This document shows, piece after piece, positions 38,004-46,828 of a stretch of DNA of 64,000 bases (position 1 is the first letter of the stretch; every line of letters starts with the position of its first letter). Below the pieces are notes generated by a model that was not told the DNA's origin, ran no database searches, and saw nothing but the letters and a program-made list of their open reading frames with translations. The position numbers were made by a program, and so were the translations under genes. Source of the DNA: Cribrihabitans marinus. Lineage in GTDB: Bacteria > Pseudomonadota > Alphaproteobacteria > Rhodobacterales > Rhodobacteraceae. The stretch is from assembly GCF_900109035.1 (NCBI RefSeq), contig NZ_FNYD01000003.1:62001-126000 (forward strand), in the 5' to 3' direction.

Positions 38004-38909
38004 CTAGGCCGGCATCGCCTCCAGCGCCTTGGTAAGCTTCAGCGCACGTCCCTGGGCGTCCTTGGCCAAGCGGGTCAGTTCCGAAACCGTCTTCTCGAGG
38101 CCCTTGATCGCGGTGAACAACTCTGCATTGCGCTTGCCGTATTCGATCTTCACCTTGTTCGCCTTGGTTTTCAGTTCACGCACCGGATCCCAGGCCAGCG
38201 CTTCGCCGACTGATTTGCCGTTCCAGAGCGCGACGAGGCCCTTGGCCCAGAAGGAAGGGTTCATCACCGACATGCCGACCTCCGCCGCATAGGCGACGCG
38301 CTTTCCGACCTCGGACACGTCCTTGTCTTTGTTGAGGTATTCGATACCCTTTTTCGCTGCACTATCCTTGATCGGTTTCTTCGCCATGTCCTTGGCGATC
38401 CCCGCCGCCTCCTTGTTGATCGCAACCAGTTCCTTTCCGGTGGCCTTTGCGGCCAGCGACGACCGTCTGGCGATGGCACCGAGGCCCACGAACATGGTCG
38501 CCACCGTGTTGATGGTATCAACCGTGACGAGCAGTCCGTCGATGTCCTTCGCCGCCTTCTCGATTTCCTTCACCATCATGTCGCAGTATTTTTGGTTGTT
38601 CTTGTATTGCTTCATGGCGACGGCCGCCTTGCGCGACAAGTCGTCTGCCTTGATCAGAAGGCCCGCCGACAGGTCGCGTTCGGCCTGGGCCTGCGCGCGG
38701 TAGAGATCGACCTGCAGCATTTCCGCCTTGGTCTGCGGAATGACCAGAACATCCCCCGCCGCCAGCGCGTCAGGCGACTTGCGTTTTTTGCGCAGCACCT
38801 TGTTGTAGTCGTGGTACCAGATGTCGCCGCCAGAAGCGTGGCCATAGCCCTTCGCGATCTTTTCGAGGTTCTCGCCCTTCTTCACCTTGTGCTTGCGTTG
38901 CTTCGCCAT
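38004..38909 (-). CDS. LysM-domain protein with internal hydrophobic segments
   Basis: A 301-residue basic protein. Residues 6-60 resemble a LysM module (HKVKKGENLEKIAKGYGH and ALAAGDVLVIPQ), without a signal peptide. Residues 65-135 are charged helices, likely coiled coil; 138-160 (VDTINTVATMFVGLGAIARR) and about 218-240 are hydrophobic. ATG 38909 is fixed by TTGGAGGACAC; an upstream extension of the frame is unsupported. It is the first gene after tRNA-Leu and is convergent with it. Full role unknown; a leaderless LysM protein with membrane segments could be a secretion-system cargo or adaptor, but there is no direct evidence. Confidence 0.75.
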   Translation of the reverse strand: MAKQRKHKVKKGENLEKIAKGYGHASGGDIWYHDYNKVLRKKRKSPDALAAGDVLVIPQTKAEMLQVDLYRAQAQAERDLSAGLLIKADDLSRKAAVAMKQYKNNQKYCDMMVKEIEKAAKDIDGLLVTVDTINTVATMFVGLGAIARRSSLAAKATGKELVAINKEAAGIAKDMAKKPIKDSAAKKGIEYLNKDKDVSEVGKRVAYAAEVGMSVMNPSFWAKGLVALWNGKSVGEALAWDPVRELKTKANKVKIEYGKRNAELFTAIKGLEKTVSELTRLAKDAQGRALKLTKALEAMPA

Positions 38910-39284
38910 GTGTCCTCCAAGGCCGGTACTTGTGCCAGGTGACGGGGATGAACAGCACTGCGTGTGTCGCGGCGGTTTTTTCCGCGTTGCATCGGTCTGG
39001 CGTCCCTTGCACTCCCCGGCACCGTCCAAATGCGGGCCAGATTGCGTCTCGCATCAGTCTATGCCTTGCCAGAATCGCCTGAATTGTAAAAACTGGCCAT
39101 CGCTCGTGCCCGAGGCAGCGTAATCCCGGGGCAGAGGCGCTCCGGATCACACTGTTCAGCAGGGCAGCTTGTCATCGCCTCGCAGTGGCGACGTTGACGA
39201 CATCGTATCCGGATGGAAACCGACACGGGCAAACACCATTCCCACCACCCGGAGGGTTGGCGGGCGCAACACTGGGACGAGTCC
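38910..39284. other. divergent intergenic region inside the tRNA-Leu islet
   Basis: About 375 bases between the LysM gene and the AraC-type gene, transcribed away from each other. It must contain both promoters. It is less GC-rich than the flanks. I see no convincing promoter pair or operator in it. Confidence 0.5.
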
Positions 39285-40130
39285 ATGACGACGGCTCCCG
39301 ATCTCTACAGGGTCTACCCGCCACATCCGGCGGTCGCATCTATTGTCGAGCGCTTCCTCTACGCAGACATCAATGACGGCGTGGATTACCAGATCCGGCC
39401 GTTCCCGACCGGGCGCTGTTTCATTGGCTTCGTGTTTCGCGATCCGATCTCATCCCAGCGCGGGACGCACATGACAAGCACCAGCGGGTTCCATTTCTGC
39501 GGTCATGTCGAAGAGGATGACATCAATGTGCACTACAGCGGTGAAATCGGTCATATCATGGCCGAACTCAAGCCCGCCGGCCTGATGCGGCTGTTCGGGA
39601 TTCCAGCAATCGAGATCAATGGGCTTTCAGTCGATATCCGCGACTTTCTGCCTCGGCGCGCGGTCAGCCGAATGCTCGATCGTGTCGGCAGGGCGCGGAG
39701 CCGCGCCTCGCGTATCGCAGCTTTCTCCCGGATGCTGCTGGAACAGCTGGGTACTCAACCTGACAAGAGATCCATCATCGGTTCGGTGGCCGCCGAGATC
39801 GACCGCAAGCACGGGCGGATCAAGGTGAAGGATCTTGCCGACCGCTTCGAAATCCCGCAACGCACACTTACACGACAGTTCACGGAAACCGTCGGCCTCG
39901 CCCCAAAACGCTATGCGACCATCGCCCGGCTCAACGGTACGATACGTCAATTGAGCACCGGACGGCCTCCTACGCTCGCCAAGGTTGCGGCCGACAACGG
40001 ATACTTTGACGAAGCGCATATGTCGCACGATTTCACCCGCTATTTCGGCATGAGCCCCGCGCGCTTTGTCGAAGCGCGCAACGCGATGATACTTTCCTAT
40101 GCCGGGGCGACTCCACTGGACACACTCTAG
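39285..40130 (+). CDS. AraC family transcriptional regulator
   Basis: A 281-residue regulator. The N-terminal 150 residues carry the DUF6597-like sensor (DLYRVYPPHPAVASIVERFL; CGHVEEDDINVHYSGEIGHI). The C-terminal 100 hold the double HTH: IKVKDLADRFEIPQRTLTRQ and TLAKVAADNGYFDEAHMSHD followed by FTRYFGMSPARFVEARNAM. I start at ATG 39285 (MTTAPDLYRVYP); the frame is open to ATG 39213 but the extra 24 residues look unconserved. It probably controls the divergent LysM gene or targets elsewhere. It lies in the segment bounded by tRNA-Leu and its degenerate copy. Confidence 0.88.
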   Translation: MTTAPDLYRVYPPHPAVASIVERFLYADINDGVDYQIRPFPTGRCFIGFVFRDPISSQRGTHMTSTSGFHFCGHVEEDDINVHYSGEIGHIMAELKPAGLMRLFGIPAIEINGLSVDIRDFLPRRAVSRMLDRVGRARSRASRIAAFSRMLLEQLGTQPDKRSIIGSVAAEIDRKHGRIKVKDLADRFEIPQRTLTRQFTETVGLAPKRYATIARLNGTIRQLSTGRPPTLAKVAADNGYFDEAHMSHDFTRYFGMSPARFVEARNAMILSYAGATPLDTL

Positions 40131-40477
40131 GCAACAGCCCCGGGACTCAGGCCTGAGACGGGATAGGTTGGTAGCTGCGTCGGAAAAGACGGTGCCCGGG
40201 TTCAGAGTCCAGGGTTACTTCAGGACTACGGCTGTCGGCAGGGGAGTCCGCCGAACCGCAAAAGCGCTTCGCGGATAAGAAGCAGACAAAGCGTTCTGAG
40301 GGGTGCCGGCAACGCCGAAACCAGACAATCACCCGCGCAACTCTTTGTTTCGGCGTCTGGTTGAATTGGCAAGTCATTGAAAACATAGCTATCGCATGAG
40401 AGCGCAGGTTCCGCGCCGCAAGGTGTGGAGGTCAAGAATCCTTTTACGCGCATCAACGAATCGGCCGCTTGCCGGGT
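40131..40477. other. intergenic region carrying the right edge of the islet
   Basis: 347 bases between the AraC-type gene and the sugar isomerase gene. The left 220 bases show no gene or clear signal; the right part (40353-40455) holds a degenerate tRNA-Leu-like sequence described separately. Several short frames cross it but none has a plausible start. Confidence 0.6.
40353..40455 (+). pseudogene. degenerate tRNA-Leu-like sequence
   Basis: The last 50 bases (40406-40455) align with the last 50 bases of tRNA-Leu at 37811-37860 with about 41 matches by hand, including an unbroken 11-base GCGCCGCAAGG and an end ACGCGCATCA against ACCCGCACCA. Upstream, TTGAATTGG resembles the D-arm GCGGAATTGG, and GCGTCTG (40353-40359) could pair with TACGCGC. 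About 20 extra bases in the anticodon region and a broken anticodon stem make a functional tRNA unlikely. It reads as an old duplicate of the tRNA 3' half. Confidence 0.7.
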
Positions 40478-41143
40478 TTAGTAGTCCGAAACCAGCAGGC
40501 GGTCGGGCGCTGCGTCTTCCTCGACTTGGCTGAATCGCGGGATCGGTTGTTCGAACACGTTGTCGGTGCGGTCGTCGTTCACGGTCGAGACCTCGCCCAC
40601 CAGGCAGTCGCCACCTTCGGCCCAGAAGGCGTGCCAGATGCCGGGCATCAGGGTCACGCTCTGCCCCGGTTTCAGCCGAAGATGGCCGCCGGCTTGCAGG
40701 GTCACGGGAACGCCGTCCGAGGGAACAGTCACGTCCGAGTGGCGGTCGATGCCGCCATTCTCGTCGGGCGCCCAGAGCTCCAGCACCAGGTCGCCGCCGC
40801 CGCGGTTGATGATGTCCTCGGCCTTGATGTTGTGGCGGTGCATCGGCGAGAGCTGACGATCGCGGGTGATCATGACCTTTTCGGCATAGAGCATGCCCTT
40901 GCCCGAGCCCAGATCGGCCACCGTGCCGTTGCGGATGGTGAACAGGAACAGTCCCATCTCGGCAAAGCGGCCCTGGCCGTAATCGGTGATGTCCCAGCCC
41001 AGGCCGCGGGCGCGGATCATCTCGGCCTCGGGTCCGCGCAGGCGTTCGGGGGACCAATAGGCGAAAGGCGGCAGGATCGCGCCGTGGCTGCGGATGAAGG
41101 CATCGCTTTCGGCGATGATCTCGTTGATTTCAGAGCGTTTCAT
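40478..41143 (-). CDS. D-lyxose/D-mannose family sugar isomerase
   Basis: A 221-residue cupin-fold enzyme. The metal-binding set is visible in SPMHRHNIKAEDIINRGGG (two His and a Glu) and LMPGIWHAFWAEGG (His). The family isomerises D-lyxose to D-xylulose and D-mannose to D-fructose. It is 21 bases upstream of a PfkB kinase on the same strand, giving a ready isomerase-kinase pair for ketose or fructose entry. Start MKRSEINEIIAESDAF is typical. Confidence 0.92.
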   Translation of the reverse strand: MKRSEINEIIAESDAFIRSHGAILPPFAYWSPERLRGPEAEMIRARGLGWDITDYGQGRFAEMGLFLFTIRNGTVADLGSGKGMLYAEKVMITRDRQLSPMHRHNIKAEDIINRGGGDLVLELWAPDENGGIDRHSDVTVPSDGVPVTLQAGGHLRLKPGQSVTLMPGIWHAFWAEGGDCLVGEVSTVNDDRTDNVFEQPIPRFSQVEEDAAPDRLLVSDY

Positions 41144-41164
41144 GGAATGTGTCCCGGTGCGGTG

Positions 41165-42097
41165 TCATTGGCGGATCTCGTCGGCCCAGGGCGGGTTGGC
41201 CCCGGCGCGCGAGACCGTGACGGCCGCCGCGCCCGCGGCGAAGCCCAGGCAGTCGGCCAACTCGGCGTCGCTGGCGCCCAGAAGGGCCGCGCGGTCATCG
41301 AGGCCCAGCGCGGTTGCCCGTGCGAGGAAGCCTGCGTTGAACGTGTCGCCGGCGCCGACCGTGTCGACGACCTCGACGGGCGAGGCGGAGACATCGACCC
41401 GGCGCCCGCCGGTCAGAAGCGCCGAGGCGCCGTCGCCGCCGCGGGTCAGCAGCACGATGGCCGGCCCGTCGGCCAGCATCGCATCGGCCTGCTGTTCGGG
41501 GGTGGGCAGGTCGGGGTAGAGCCAGGCCAGATCCTCGTCCGAGGCCTTGACCACATCGGCCGCGGCGACCATCCGCGCCAGCCGTGCCCTCTGCTCACCG
41601 GGATCGGTGATGAAGCCGGGGCGGATGTTGGGATCGAGCATGATCACCCGGCGGCGGGCCTCGCGCTCGGCCAGGGTCACCAGGGTGTCGCAGAAGGGCG
41701 GATAGCACAGGCTGATGCCGCCGAAGAACAATGTCCGCACCCGGTCGGGCAGGTCCGGCAGGTCCTCGTCGTCGATCATGCGCGACGCCGAGCCTTCGTC
41801 GTGAAAGCTGTAGCTGGCGTGGCCGTCGGTCAGCTGCACGAAGGCCAGCGTGGTGGGCCGGTCGCTGATCACCGCATAGGTCGGGTTGACCCGGCTGCGC
41901 AGCAACTCGTCCTCGAGCATCCGGCCCCACATGTCGCGCGACAGGCCGGTCAGCAGTGCCGCCTCGACCTCCAGCCGGCCTAGGGCGATGGCGGTGTTGA
42001 AGACCGAGCCGCCGCAATGGGGCACGAACCCCTGCGCACCCTCCGCCATTGGGCGCGGCAGCATGTCGATCAGCGCCTCGCCGCAACACAGGATCAT
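41165..42097 (-). CDS. PfkB family carbohydrate kinase (fructokinase-like)
   Basis: A 310-residue ribokinase-fold sugar kinase. N-terminal MILCCGEALIDMLPRP and CGGSVFNTAIALGRL bind the sugar; the C-terminal DTVGAGDTFNAGFLARA carries the anion hole and catalytic aspartate. It most resembles fructokinases. Start ATG 42097 has GGGGA six bases upstream; an ATG two codons earlier (42103) is the alternative. It follows the isomerase in sugar flow, so mannose to fructose to fructose-6-phosphate is a plausible route. Confidence 0.9.
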   Translation of the reverse strand: MILCCGEALIDMLPRPMAEGAQGFVPHCGGSVFNTAIALGRLEVEAALLTGLSRDMWGRMLEDELLRSRVNPTYAVISDRPTTLAFVQLTDGHASYSFHDEGSASRMIDDEDLPDLPDRVRTLFFGGISLCYPPFCDTLVTLAEREARRRVIMLDPNIRPGFITDPGEQRARLARMVAAADVVKASDEDLAWLYPDLPTPEQQADAMLADGPAIVLLTRGGDGASALLTGGRRVDVSASPVEVVDTVGAGDTFNAGFLARATALGLDDRAALLGASDAELADCLGFAAGAAAVTVSRAGANPPWADEIRQ

Positions 42098-42429
42098 CGT
42101 CATTCCCCTTTTCAATCGGTTTTCCGACGCCGCCGGTGGCGCGGCGGGCGCGGGGCGTTGTCGTGGCTTTCCGGTTGGGCCCGAGGGAAAGCGCAAACCG
42201 GTCATCCTGTCAACTACGCATCCCCGGCGGCGGGCGGCGCGGGGCTGGGGCCTTGTCCTCGGAACGGCGGAGTCGCGCCTGAGGTGTGGCATATTCCGGC
42301 ACCGACCCCGGATTCCCGCCTTGGGGCTGGACCAGCGCGGGCTGGTCTGGAACACTCCAATGGGGGCCGGACGCCGGGTTCGGTCGGACTTGCCTCCGCG
42401 TCCGTTCACTCAACTTCAAGGTGACTCCC
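42098..42429. other. divergent intergenic region between kinase and porin
   Basis: About 330 bases. A GCTTTCC/GGAAAGC dyad with a 13-base loop lies at roughly 42160-42195. No gene is supported; porin and kinase promoters must lie here. I cannot name a promoter with confidence. Confidence 0.45.
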
Positions 42430-43548
42430 ATGACAGCGCAAATTCGAACCGTCTCCGCCCTGGCGCTTGCAGCGGCCGGGCTGGCCGCACCCGCGGCGGC
42501 AGAGTTTAAATACGAGAACGGATCGGGAGGGTCGGTGACGCTCTACGGACAGTTCAACCCGGCCATCATCTCGGTGGACGATGGCCAGCAGACCGAGACC
42601 AACCTGGTCGACAACGACCTGTCGCGCAGCCGGCTTGGGATTTTGGTGGATCAACCGCTGGGCGCAAACACCTTCGGGTTCCGGTTCGAGGCAGGGCTGG
42701 GGTTTCCGAATTCGACCGAATACAACCAGCTGGGATCGGACATCAGCGGCTGGACCCGGCAGGATATCCGGCATTTCGATTTCTGGCTGTCCGGCGATTG
42801 GGGCCAGGTCTCGCTGGGGCAGGGCAGCATGGCGTCGGACGGCGCGGCCGAGGCGAACCTGTCCTATGCGGGAACCGCGCTCTATGCCTATACCGCCGAT
42901 ACCAACGCGGCCTACCTGTTCCGCGATCCCTTCGGCGTGCTGAGCGGGCCGAGCGTCGGCAGCATGACCAGCGATTTCGATGGCGGGCGGCTGACCCGGC
43001 TGCGCTATGACACGCCGCGCTTCAGCGGCCTCAAGCTGAGCGCGGCCTGGGGGCGCAACGAGTTGGCCCAGAATGACGACCGGGATTACTATGACATCGC
43101 CGCCAGCTATTCGCGGTCGCTGGGCAATGCCGAGTTCAAGGCCGGGCTGGCCTATGCGGTGCGCGACGACAACGGGGTCAAGCGGTCGGACGTGATCGGG
43201 TCGGCGGCGGTTCTGCTGTCCAGCGGGTTGAGCTTTGCCGCGTCTGTGGGAACGCGCGACGACGACACGGCCGGCGCGTCGGATCCCGATTACTACTATC
43301 TCAATGTCGGGTACGAGGGCGACTGGCTGGCGGCCGGAAAGACCGGGTTCGGCGTGCATTACTATGACGGTGCCGATTTCAACCGCGACGGCTCGTCCTC
43401 GGAGGTGGTCGGCCTGGGCGTGGTGCAGCGTGTCGATGCGTGGAATGTCGATGCCTACCTGACCTATCAGACCTACAGCTACGAGGACGACGTGGCCGCC
43501 TATCAGGATCTGTCGACGGTGGCCCTGGGCGCGATCTGGAAATTCTGA
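42430..43548 (+). CDS. outer-membrane porin
   Basis: A 372-residue general porin. A signal peptide (TVSALALAAAGLAAPAAA) is followed by repeated amphipathic beta strands (SVTLYGQFNPAIISVDD, TFGFRFEAGLGF, FDFWLSGDWGQVSLGQG) and the chain ends in a terminal phenylalanine (GAIWKF), the outer-membrane sorting signal. The large acidic loop around residues 145-190 is the likely constriction loop. It should form a trimeric diffusion channel. Start ATG 42430 follows CAAGGTGACTCCC. Confidence 0.93.
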   Translation: MTAQIRTVSALALAAAGLAAPAAAEFKYENGSGGSVTLYGQFNPAIISVDDGQQTETNLVDNDLSRSRLGILVDQPLGANTFGFRFEAGLGFPNSTEYNQLGSDISGWTRQDIRHFDFWLSGDWGQVSLGQGSMASDGAAEANLSYAGTALYAYTADTNAAYLFRDPFGVLSGPSVGSMTSDFDGGRLTRLRYDTPRFSGLKLSAAWGRNELAQNDDRDYYDIAASYSRSLGNAEFKAGLAYAVRDDNGVKRSDVIGSAAVLLSSGLSFAASVGTRDDDTAGASDPDYYYLNVGYEGDWLAAGKTGFGVHYYDGADFNRDGSSSEVVGLGVVQRVDAWNVDAYLTYQTYSYEDDVAAYQDLSTVALGAIWKF

Positions 43549-43700
43549 TCCGGCCCCTGCGGCCCGGTTCGCGGCGGCAAAGCCGGGCCGATGCGCCAGA
43601 TGCCTCTTGAACCCGCGGATCAGGCCACTTAGAAGGCGACAAATTTGCACGGCGCGCGGTGCCCGGTCCCCGCGCGCCCCAACCTCATGGGGAATACCAG

Positions 43701-45032
43701 ATGCAGGTCACCGAGACGCTGAACGAAGGTCTGAAACGCGGCTACAACATCACCGTCACGGCGGATGAGCTGGATGCCAAGGTCAACGAGAAACTCTCCG
43801 AGGCGCAGCCCGAGATCGAGATGAAGGGCTTTCGCAAGGGCAAGGTTCCGATGGCGCTGTTGAAGAAGCAGTTCGGCCAGCGCCTGCTGGGCGAGGCGAT
43901 GCAGGAGAGCATCGACGGCGCCATGAACCAGCATTTCGAGGACAGCGGCGAACGCCCGGCGCTGCAGCCCGAGGTCAAGATGACCAACGAGGAGTGGAAG
44001 GAAGGCGACGACGTGCATGTCGCCATGTCCTACGAGGCGCTGCCCGAGATCCCCGAGGTGGACCTGAAGTCGCTGGAGCTGGAGAAGCTGGTGGCCAAGG
44101 CCGATGACGCCGCCGTGGACGAGGCGCTGGCGAACCTGGCCGAGACCGCGCAGGACTTCAAGTCGCGGCGCAAGGGGTCCAAGGCCAAGGACGGCGACCA
44201 GGTGGTGATCGACTTCGTCGGCAAGATCGACGGCGAGGCGTTCGAGGGCGGCTCGGCCGAGGACTATCCGCTGGTCCTGGGCTCCAACAGCTTCATCCCC
44301 GGATTCGAGGAGCAACTGGTCGGCGTGAAGGTCGACGAGGAGAAGGACGTGACCGTTTCCTTCCCCGAGGACTACCAGGCCGAGAACCTGGCCGGCAAGG
44401 ACGCCGTGTTCTCCTGCACCGTGAAGGACGTGAAGGAGCCGGTTGCCGCCGAGGTGAACGACGAACTGGCCCAGAAGTTCGGGGCCGAGGATCTGGACGC
44501 GCTCAAGGGGCAGATCCGCGAGCGGCTGGAGGCCGAATATGCCGGCGCCGCCCGCGCGGTTCAGAAACGCGCGCTCTTGGACAAGCTGGACGAGATCGTC
44601 TCGTTTGACCTGCCGCCCAGCCTGGTCGAGGCCGAGGCCAAGCAGATCGCGCATCAGCTGTGGCACGAGGAAAACCCCGATGTCGAGGGACATGACCACC
44701 CCGAGATCGAACCCACCGACGAGCATAACAAGCTGGCCGAACGCCGCGTGCGGCTGGGCCTGCTGCTGGCCGAGCTGGGCCAGAAGGCCGAGGTCGAGGT
44801 CAGCGACGCCGAGATGACCCAGGCGATCATGAACCAGGCCCGGCAGTATCCGGGGCAGGAGCGGCAATTCTTCGAGTTCGTGCAGAAGAATGCCCAGATG
44901 CAGCAGCAGCTGCGCGCCCCGATCTTCGAGGACAAGGTCATCGACTATGTGTTCGAGCTGGCCCAGGTCACCGAGAAGGAGATCTCGAAGGACGAGCTGC
45001 AGAAGGCCGTCGAGGACCTGGACGAAGAATAA
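43701..45032 (+). CDS. tig: trigger factor
   Basis: A 443-residue ribosome-associated chaperone and prolyl isomerase. The ribosome-docking loop is [18 protein letters not shown] near residue 36-53. The FKBP domain is at about 160-240 ([36 protein letters not shown]), and the helical arms follow. Start ATG 43701 is preceded by GGGGAATACCAG. It ends at a strong intrinsic terminator. Confidence 0.97.
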   Translation: MQVTETLNEGLKRGYNITVTADELDAKVNEKLSEAQPEIEMKGFRKGKVPMALLKKQFGQRLLGEAMQESIDGAMNQHFEDSGERPALQPEVKMTNEEWKEGDDVHVAMSYEALPEIPEVDLKSLELEKLVAKADDAAVDEALANLAETAQDFKSRRKGSKAKDGDQVVIDFVGKIDGEAFEGGSAEDYPLVLGSNSFIPGFEEQLVGVKVDEEKDVTVSFPEDYQAENLAGKDAVFSCTVKDVKEPVAAEVNDELAQKFGAEDLDALKGQIRERLEAEYAGAARAVQKRALLDKLDEIVSFDLPPSLVEAEAKQIAHQLWHEENPDVEGHDHPEIEPTDEHNKLAERRVRLGLLLAELGQKAEVEVSDAEMTQAIMNQARQYPGQERQFFEFVQKNAQMQQQLRAPIFEDKVIDYVFELAQVTEKEISKDELQKAVEDLDEE

Positions 45033-45060
45033 GCCGCCACAACCATGTGGCCGGAAAGAC

Positions 45061-45090
45061 GGAGCCGCCCCGAGGGGCGGCTCCTTTTTT
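45061..45090 (+). terminator. intrinsic terminator of tig
   Basis: GGAGCCGCCC and GGGCGGCTCC pair around CGAG (45061-45084), followed by six T residues. It also faces the convergent luxI-type gene. Confidence 0.95.
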
Positions 45091-45117
45091 GCGCTTGTGT
45101 GTGAGGGGAGTGGGGGA

Positions 45118-45993
45118 TCAGGCTTCCCGGGCCAGAGCCGCGGGGGCCTGCTTCAGCGCAAATTTCTGTTCCGGTGTGAGTGTTCCCGGAAGGGCGTCGA
45201 TCAGGTCGATTACGGCCTGAACTTCGTCGGACGTGCGCGCCGCGCTCATCTGCTCGACGAAATAGCGTTCAAGCGCGCTGAGCGGTCGCGTGTCGTTGTT
45301 GGCCGAGGCGGCGTGAGCGGCCGTTTCGATCTCGACCGAGGTATGTCCCCGGGCGAACAGGTCGAGTGCCGCGTCCTCGGTCAGGAAGACGTCGTGGGCG
45401 ATTCCGGCGAAGTCCCGGACACGGCCGATCCGCTCCTGCGTGCAGTCGAGCAACGCCGCAAGCGCCGGCACCTTGCCCATCGGGGCGGTCTTGCCGACAT
45501 AGCCATAGGGGGCATTGTCCGAGCGCTTGAGTACGCGGTCCATGACCGGATCGATCACGGTGACGATGTCCCGGATACCCGACCTGCGGGCGAATTCCAG
45601 CGATCCGATCATCAGCTCGCACGTGGCATAGGAGACGGAATGGCGGTCCCTGCCGCGCCCCAGACGCTTGGTGTCGACGCAGAACCGCGTCGATTCCCAC
45701 ATCGTCGCGCTGCGGATCGGCGGTTCGCCGTCCAGGATTGCGTTGAACACGTCCGCCAGCATGTGCGGACCTGTTGTCTGCAAGGCACGAACCGCGGCGA
45801 CCACATGTCCCTCGTCGTCCAGCCCAACGACGTAAGCGGGATCCAGGTGGTCGAATTGGTCGATTTCCTTGCCGTCCCGGATATCGACGTCCCATCCAAG
45901 ACGATCCCCGAAGACGCGCGCTCTGAGTCTGTACATTTCGTCGAGAACCGCACCAAAACGGTGCCGGTTCAAGCCGTCGATCACAATTATCAT
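45118..45993 (-). CDS. acyl-homoserine-lactone synthase (LuxI family) with long C-terminal extension
   Basis: A 291-residue AHL synthase. The invariant LuxI residues are at their usual positions: Arg24, Phe28, Trp34, Asp45, Asp48, Arg69, Glu100 and Arg103 (YRLRARVFGDRLGW; IDQFDHLDPAY; WESTRFCVD). LuxI proteins are about 190-230 residues; here the synthase core ends near residue 210 and is followed by an additional 80 or so residues, mostly helical, with no family I know. Start ATG 45993 has AAGGGGGAACAA before it. It is 97 bases downstream of luxR on the same strand. Product acyl chain length cannot be inferred. Confidence 0.93.
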   Translation of the reverse strand: MIIVIDGLNRHRFGAVLDEMYRLRARVFGDRLGWDVDIRDGKEIDQFDHLDPAYVVGLDDEGHVVAAVRALQTTGPHMLADVFNAILDGEPPIRSATMWESTRFCVDTKRLGRGRDRHSVSYATCELMIGSLEFARRSGIRDIVTVIDPVMDRVLKRSDNAPYGYVGKTAPMGKVPALAALLDCTQERIGRVRDFAGIAHDVFLTEDAALDLFARGHTSVEIETAAHAASANNDTRPLSALERYFVEQMSAARTSDEVQAVIDLIDALPGTLTPEQKFALKQAPAALAREA

Positions 45994-46007
45994 TTGTTCC
46001 CCCTTAT

Positions 46008-46031
46008 GAGTGGTTTGATCTGCGACCACTC
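46008..46031. promoter_or_regulatory. inverted repeat just upstream of the luxI-type gene
   Basis: GAGTGGT (46008-46014) and ACCACTC (46025-46031) are perfect 7-base arms with a 10-base spacer. The dyad ends 14 bases before the luxI ATG and directly abuts its ribosome binding site. It is not spaced like a standard 20-base lux box, so it may be a repressor site or a 5' UTR hairpin. Confidence 0.5.
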
Positions 46032-46090
46032 TGGCCCAATTCAATGAGCGCTGCCATTGGGGGTTTCCCGTATGCGATTTGTCGCGGAAT

Positions 46091-46792
46091 TCAGCCCGGA
46101 TAGATCAGTCCGAGCCCGATCGCCCGGCCGACAGCCTGGGCGGTGGTGAGCGCGCAGAGCTTCTCGCGCCCCGAGCGCAGATGCACTTCGACGGTGCGGT
46201 GCGAGATCGACAGGATGTCGCCGACATCCTGCTGCGACTTGCCGGCGGCGACCCATTGCAGGATCTCGATCTCGCGCTTGGACAGGTTGGGATGCAGCAG
46301 GATATGGCTGAGTGCATCCGAACTCATCACCGTGTCGTGCAGGTGCACGGCCATCGACTGCAGGTCGGTGATGACATGGCCGATCAGCTTGTCCCATTTC
46401 GCCACGGGACAGTCGCGGGTGACGCTCAGCAGGCCGATCTCGCCATAGGGGCCGCGCACCGGGATGGTCAGACCCTGTTCGGTCAGTCCGAAATCCCGCG
46501 CATCGTGAAAGACGCGCTGGAAATCGGCGTTGCGCTCCAGCCGGCGCCAGTCGACGGGCGCGATGCTGCGCTGGCTCATGTGCAGGGTCGGGTCGATCAT
46601 CTGAAGACCCTGGTTGGCGTAGTGCGCCTTCCACCCGTCGTCATAGGTCACGTGCCCGTGGATCGAACCGCCCACGGGATTCATGCCGGCATAGGCGGCA
46701 TGATCCATTTCATACTTGTCGCAAATCTGGTTCAGAAAACCGGTATAGCGGTTCTCCGTGTCAGGCAGTGTTCCGAGGTCGACAATTTCCAT
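46091..46792 (-). CDS. LuxR family autoinducer-binding transcriptional regulator
   Basis: A 233-residue LuxR-type regulator. The autoinducer pocket residues keep TraR order and spacing: Trp54, Tyr58, Asp67, Pro68, Trp82, Gly114 (DGWKAHYAN, MIDPTLHM, PVDWRRLE, PVRGPYGEI). The C-terminal GerE-type HTH is LSKREIEILQWVAAGKSQQD and ISHRTVEVHLRSGREKL. It should bind the AHL made by the neighbouring synthase and act on its promoter. Upstream on the same strand, 36 bases away, is an XRE regulator. Confidence 0.95.
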   Translation of the reverse strand: MEIVDLGTLPDTENRYTGFLNQICDKYEMDHAAYAGMNPVGGSIHGHVTYDDGWKAHYANQGLQMIDPTLHMSQRSIAPVDWRRLERNADFQRVFHDARDFGLTEQGLTIPVRGPYGEIGLLSVTRDCPVAKWDKLIGHVITDLQSMAVHLHDTVMSSDALSHILLHPNLSKREIEILQWVAAGKSQQDVGDILSISHRTVEVHLRSGREKLCALTTAQAVGRAIGLGLIYPG

Positions 46793-46828
46793 TTACTCTC
46801 TGCGGAACTTTCGGTGTTTTCCACCCGG

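Noticed and set aside
45994-46090. A canonical 20-base lux box upstream of luxI
   Set aside because: The only clear dyad is 24 bases with a 10-base spacer and sits too close to the start codon; I call it only an unassigned inverted repeat.
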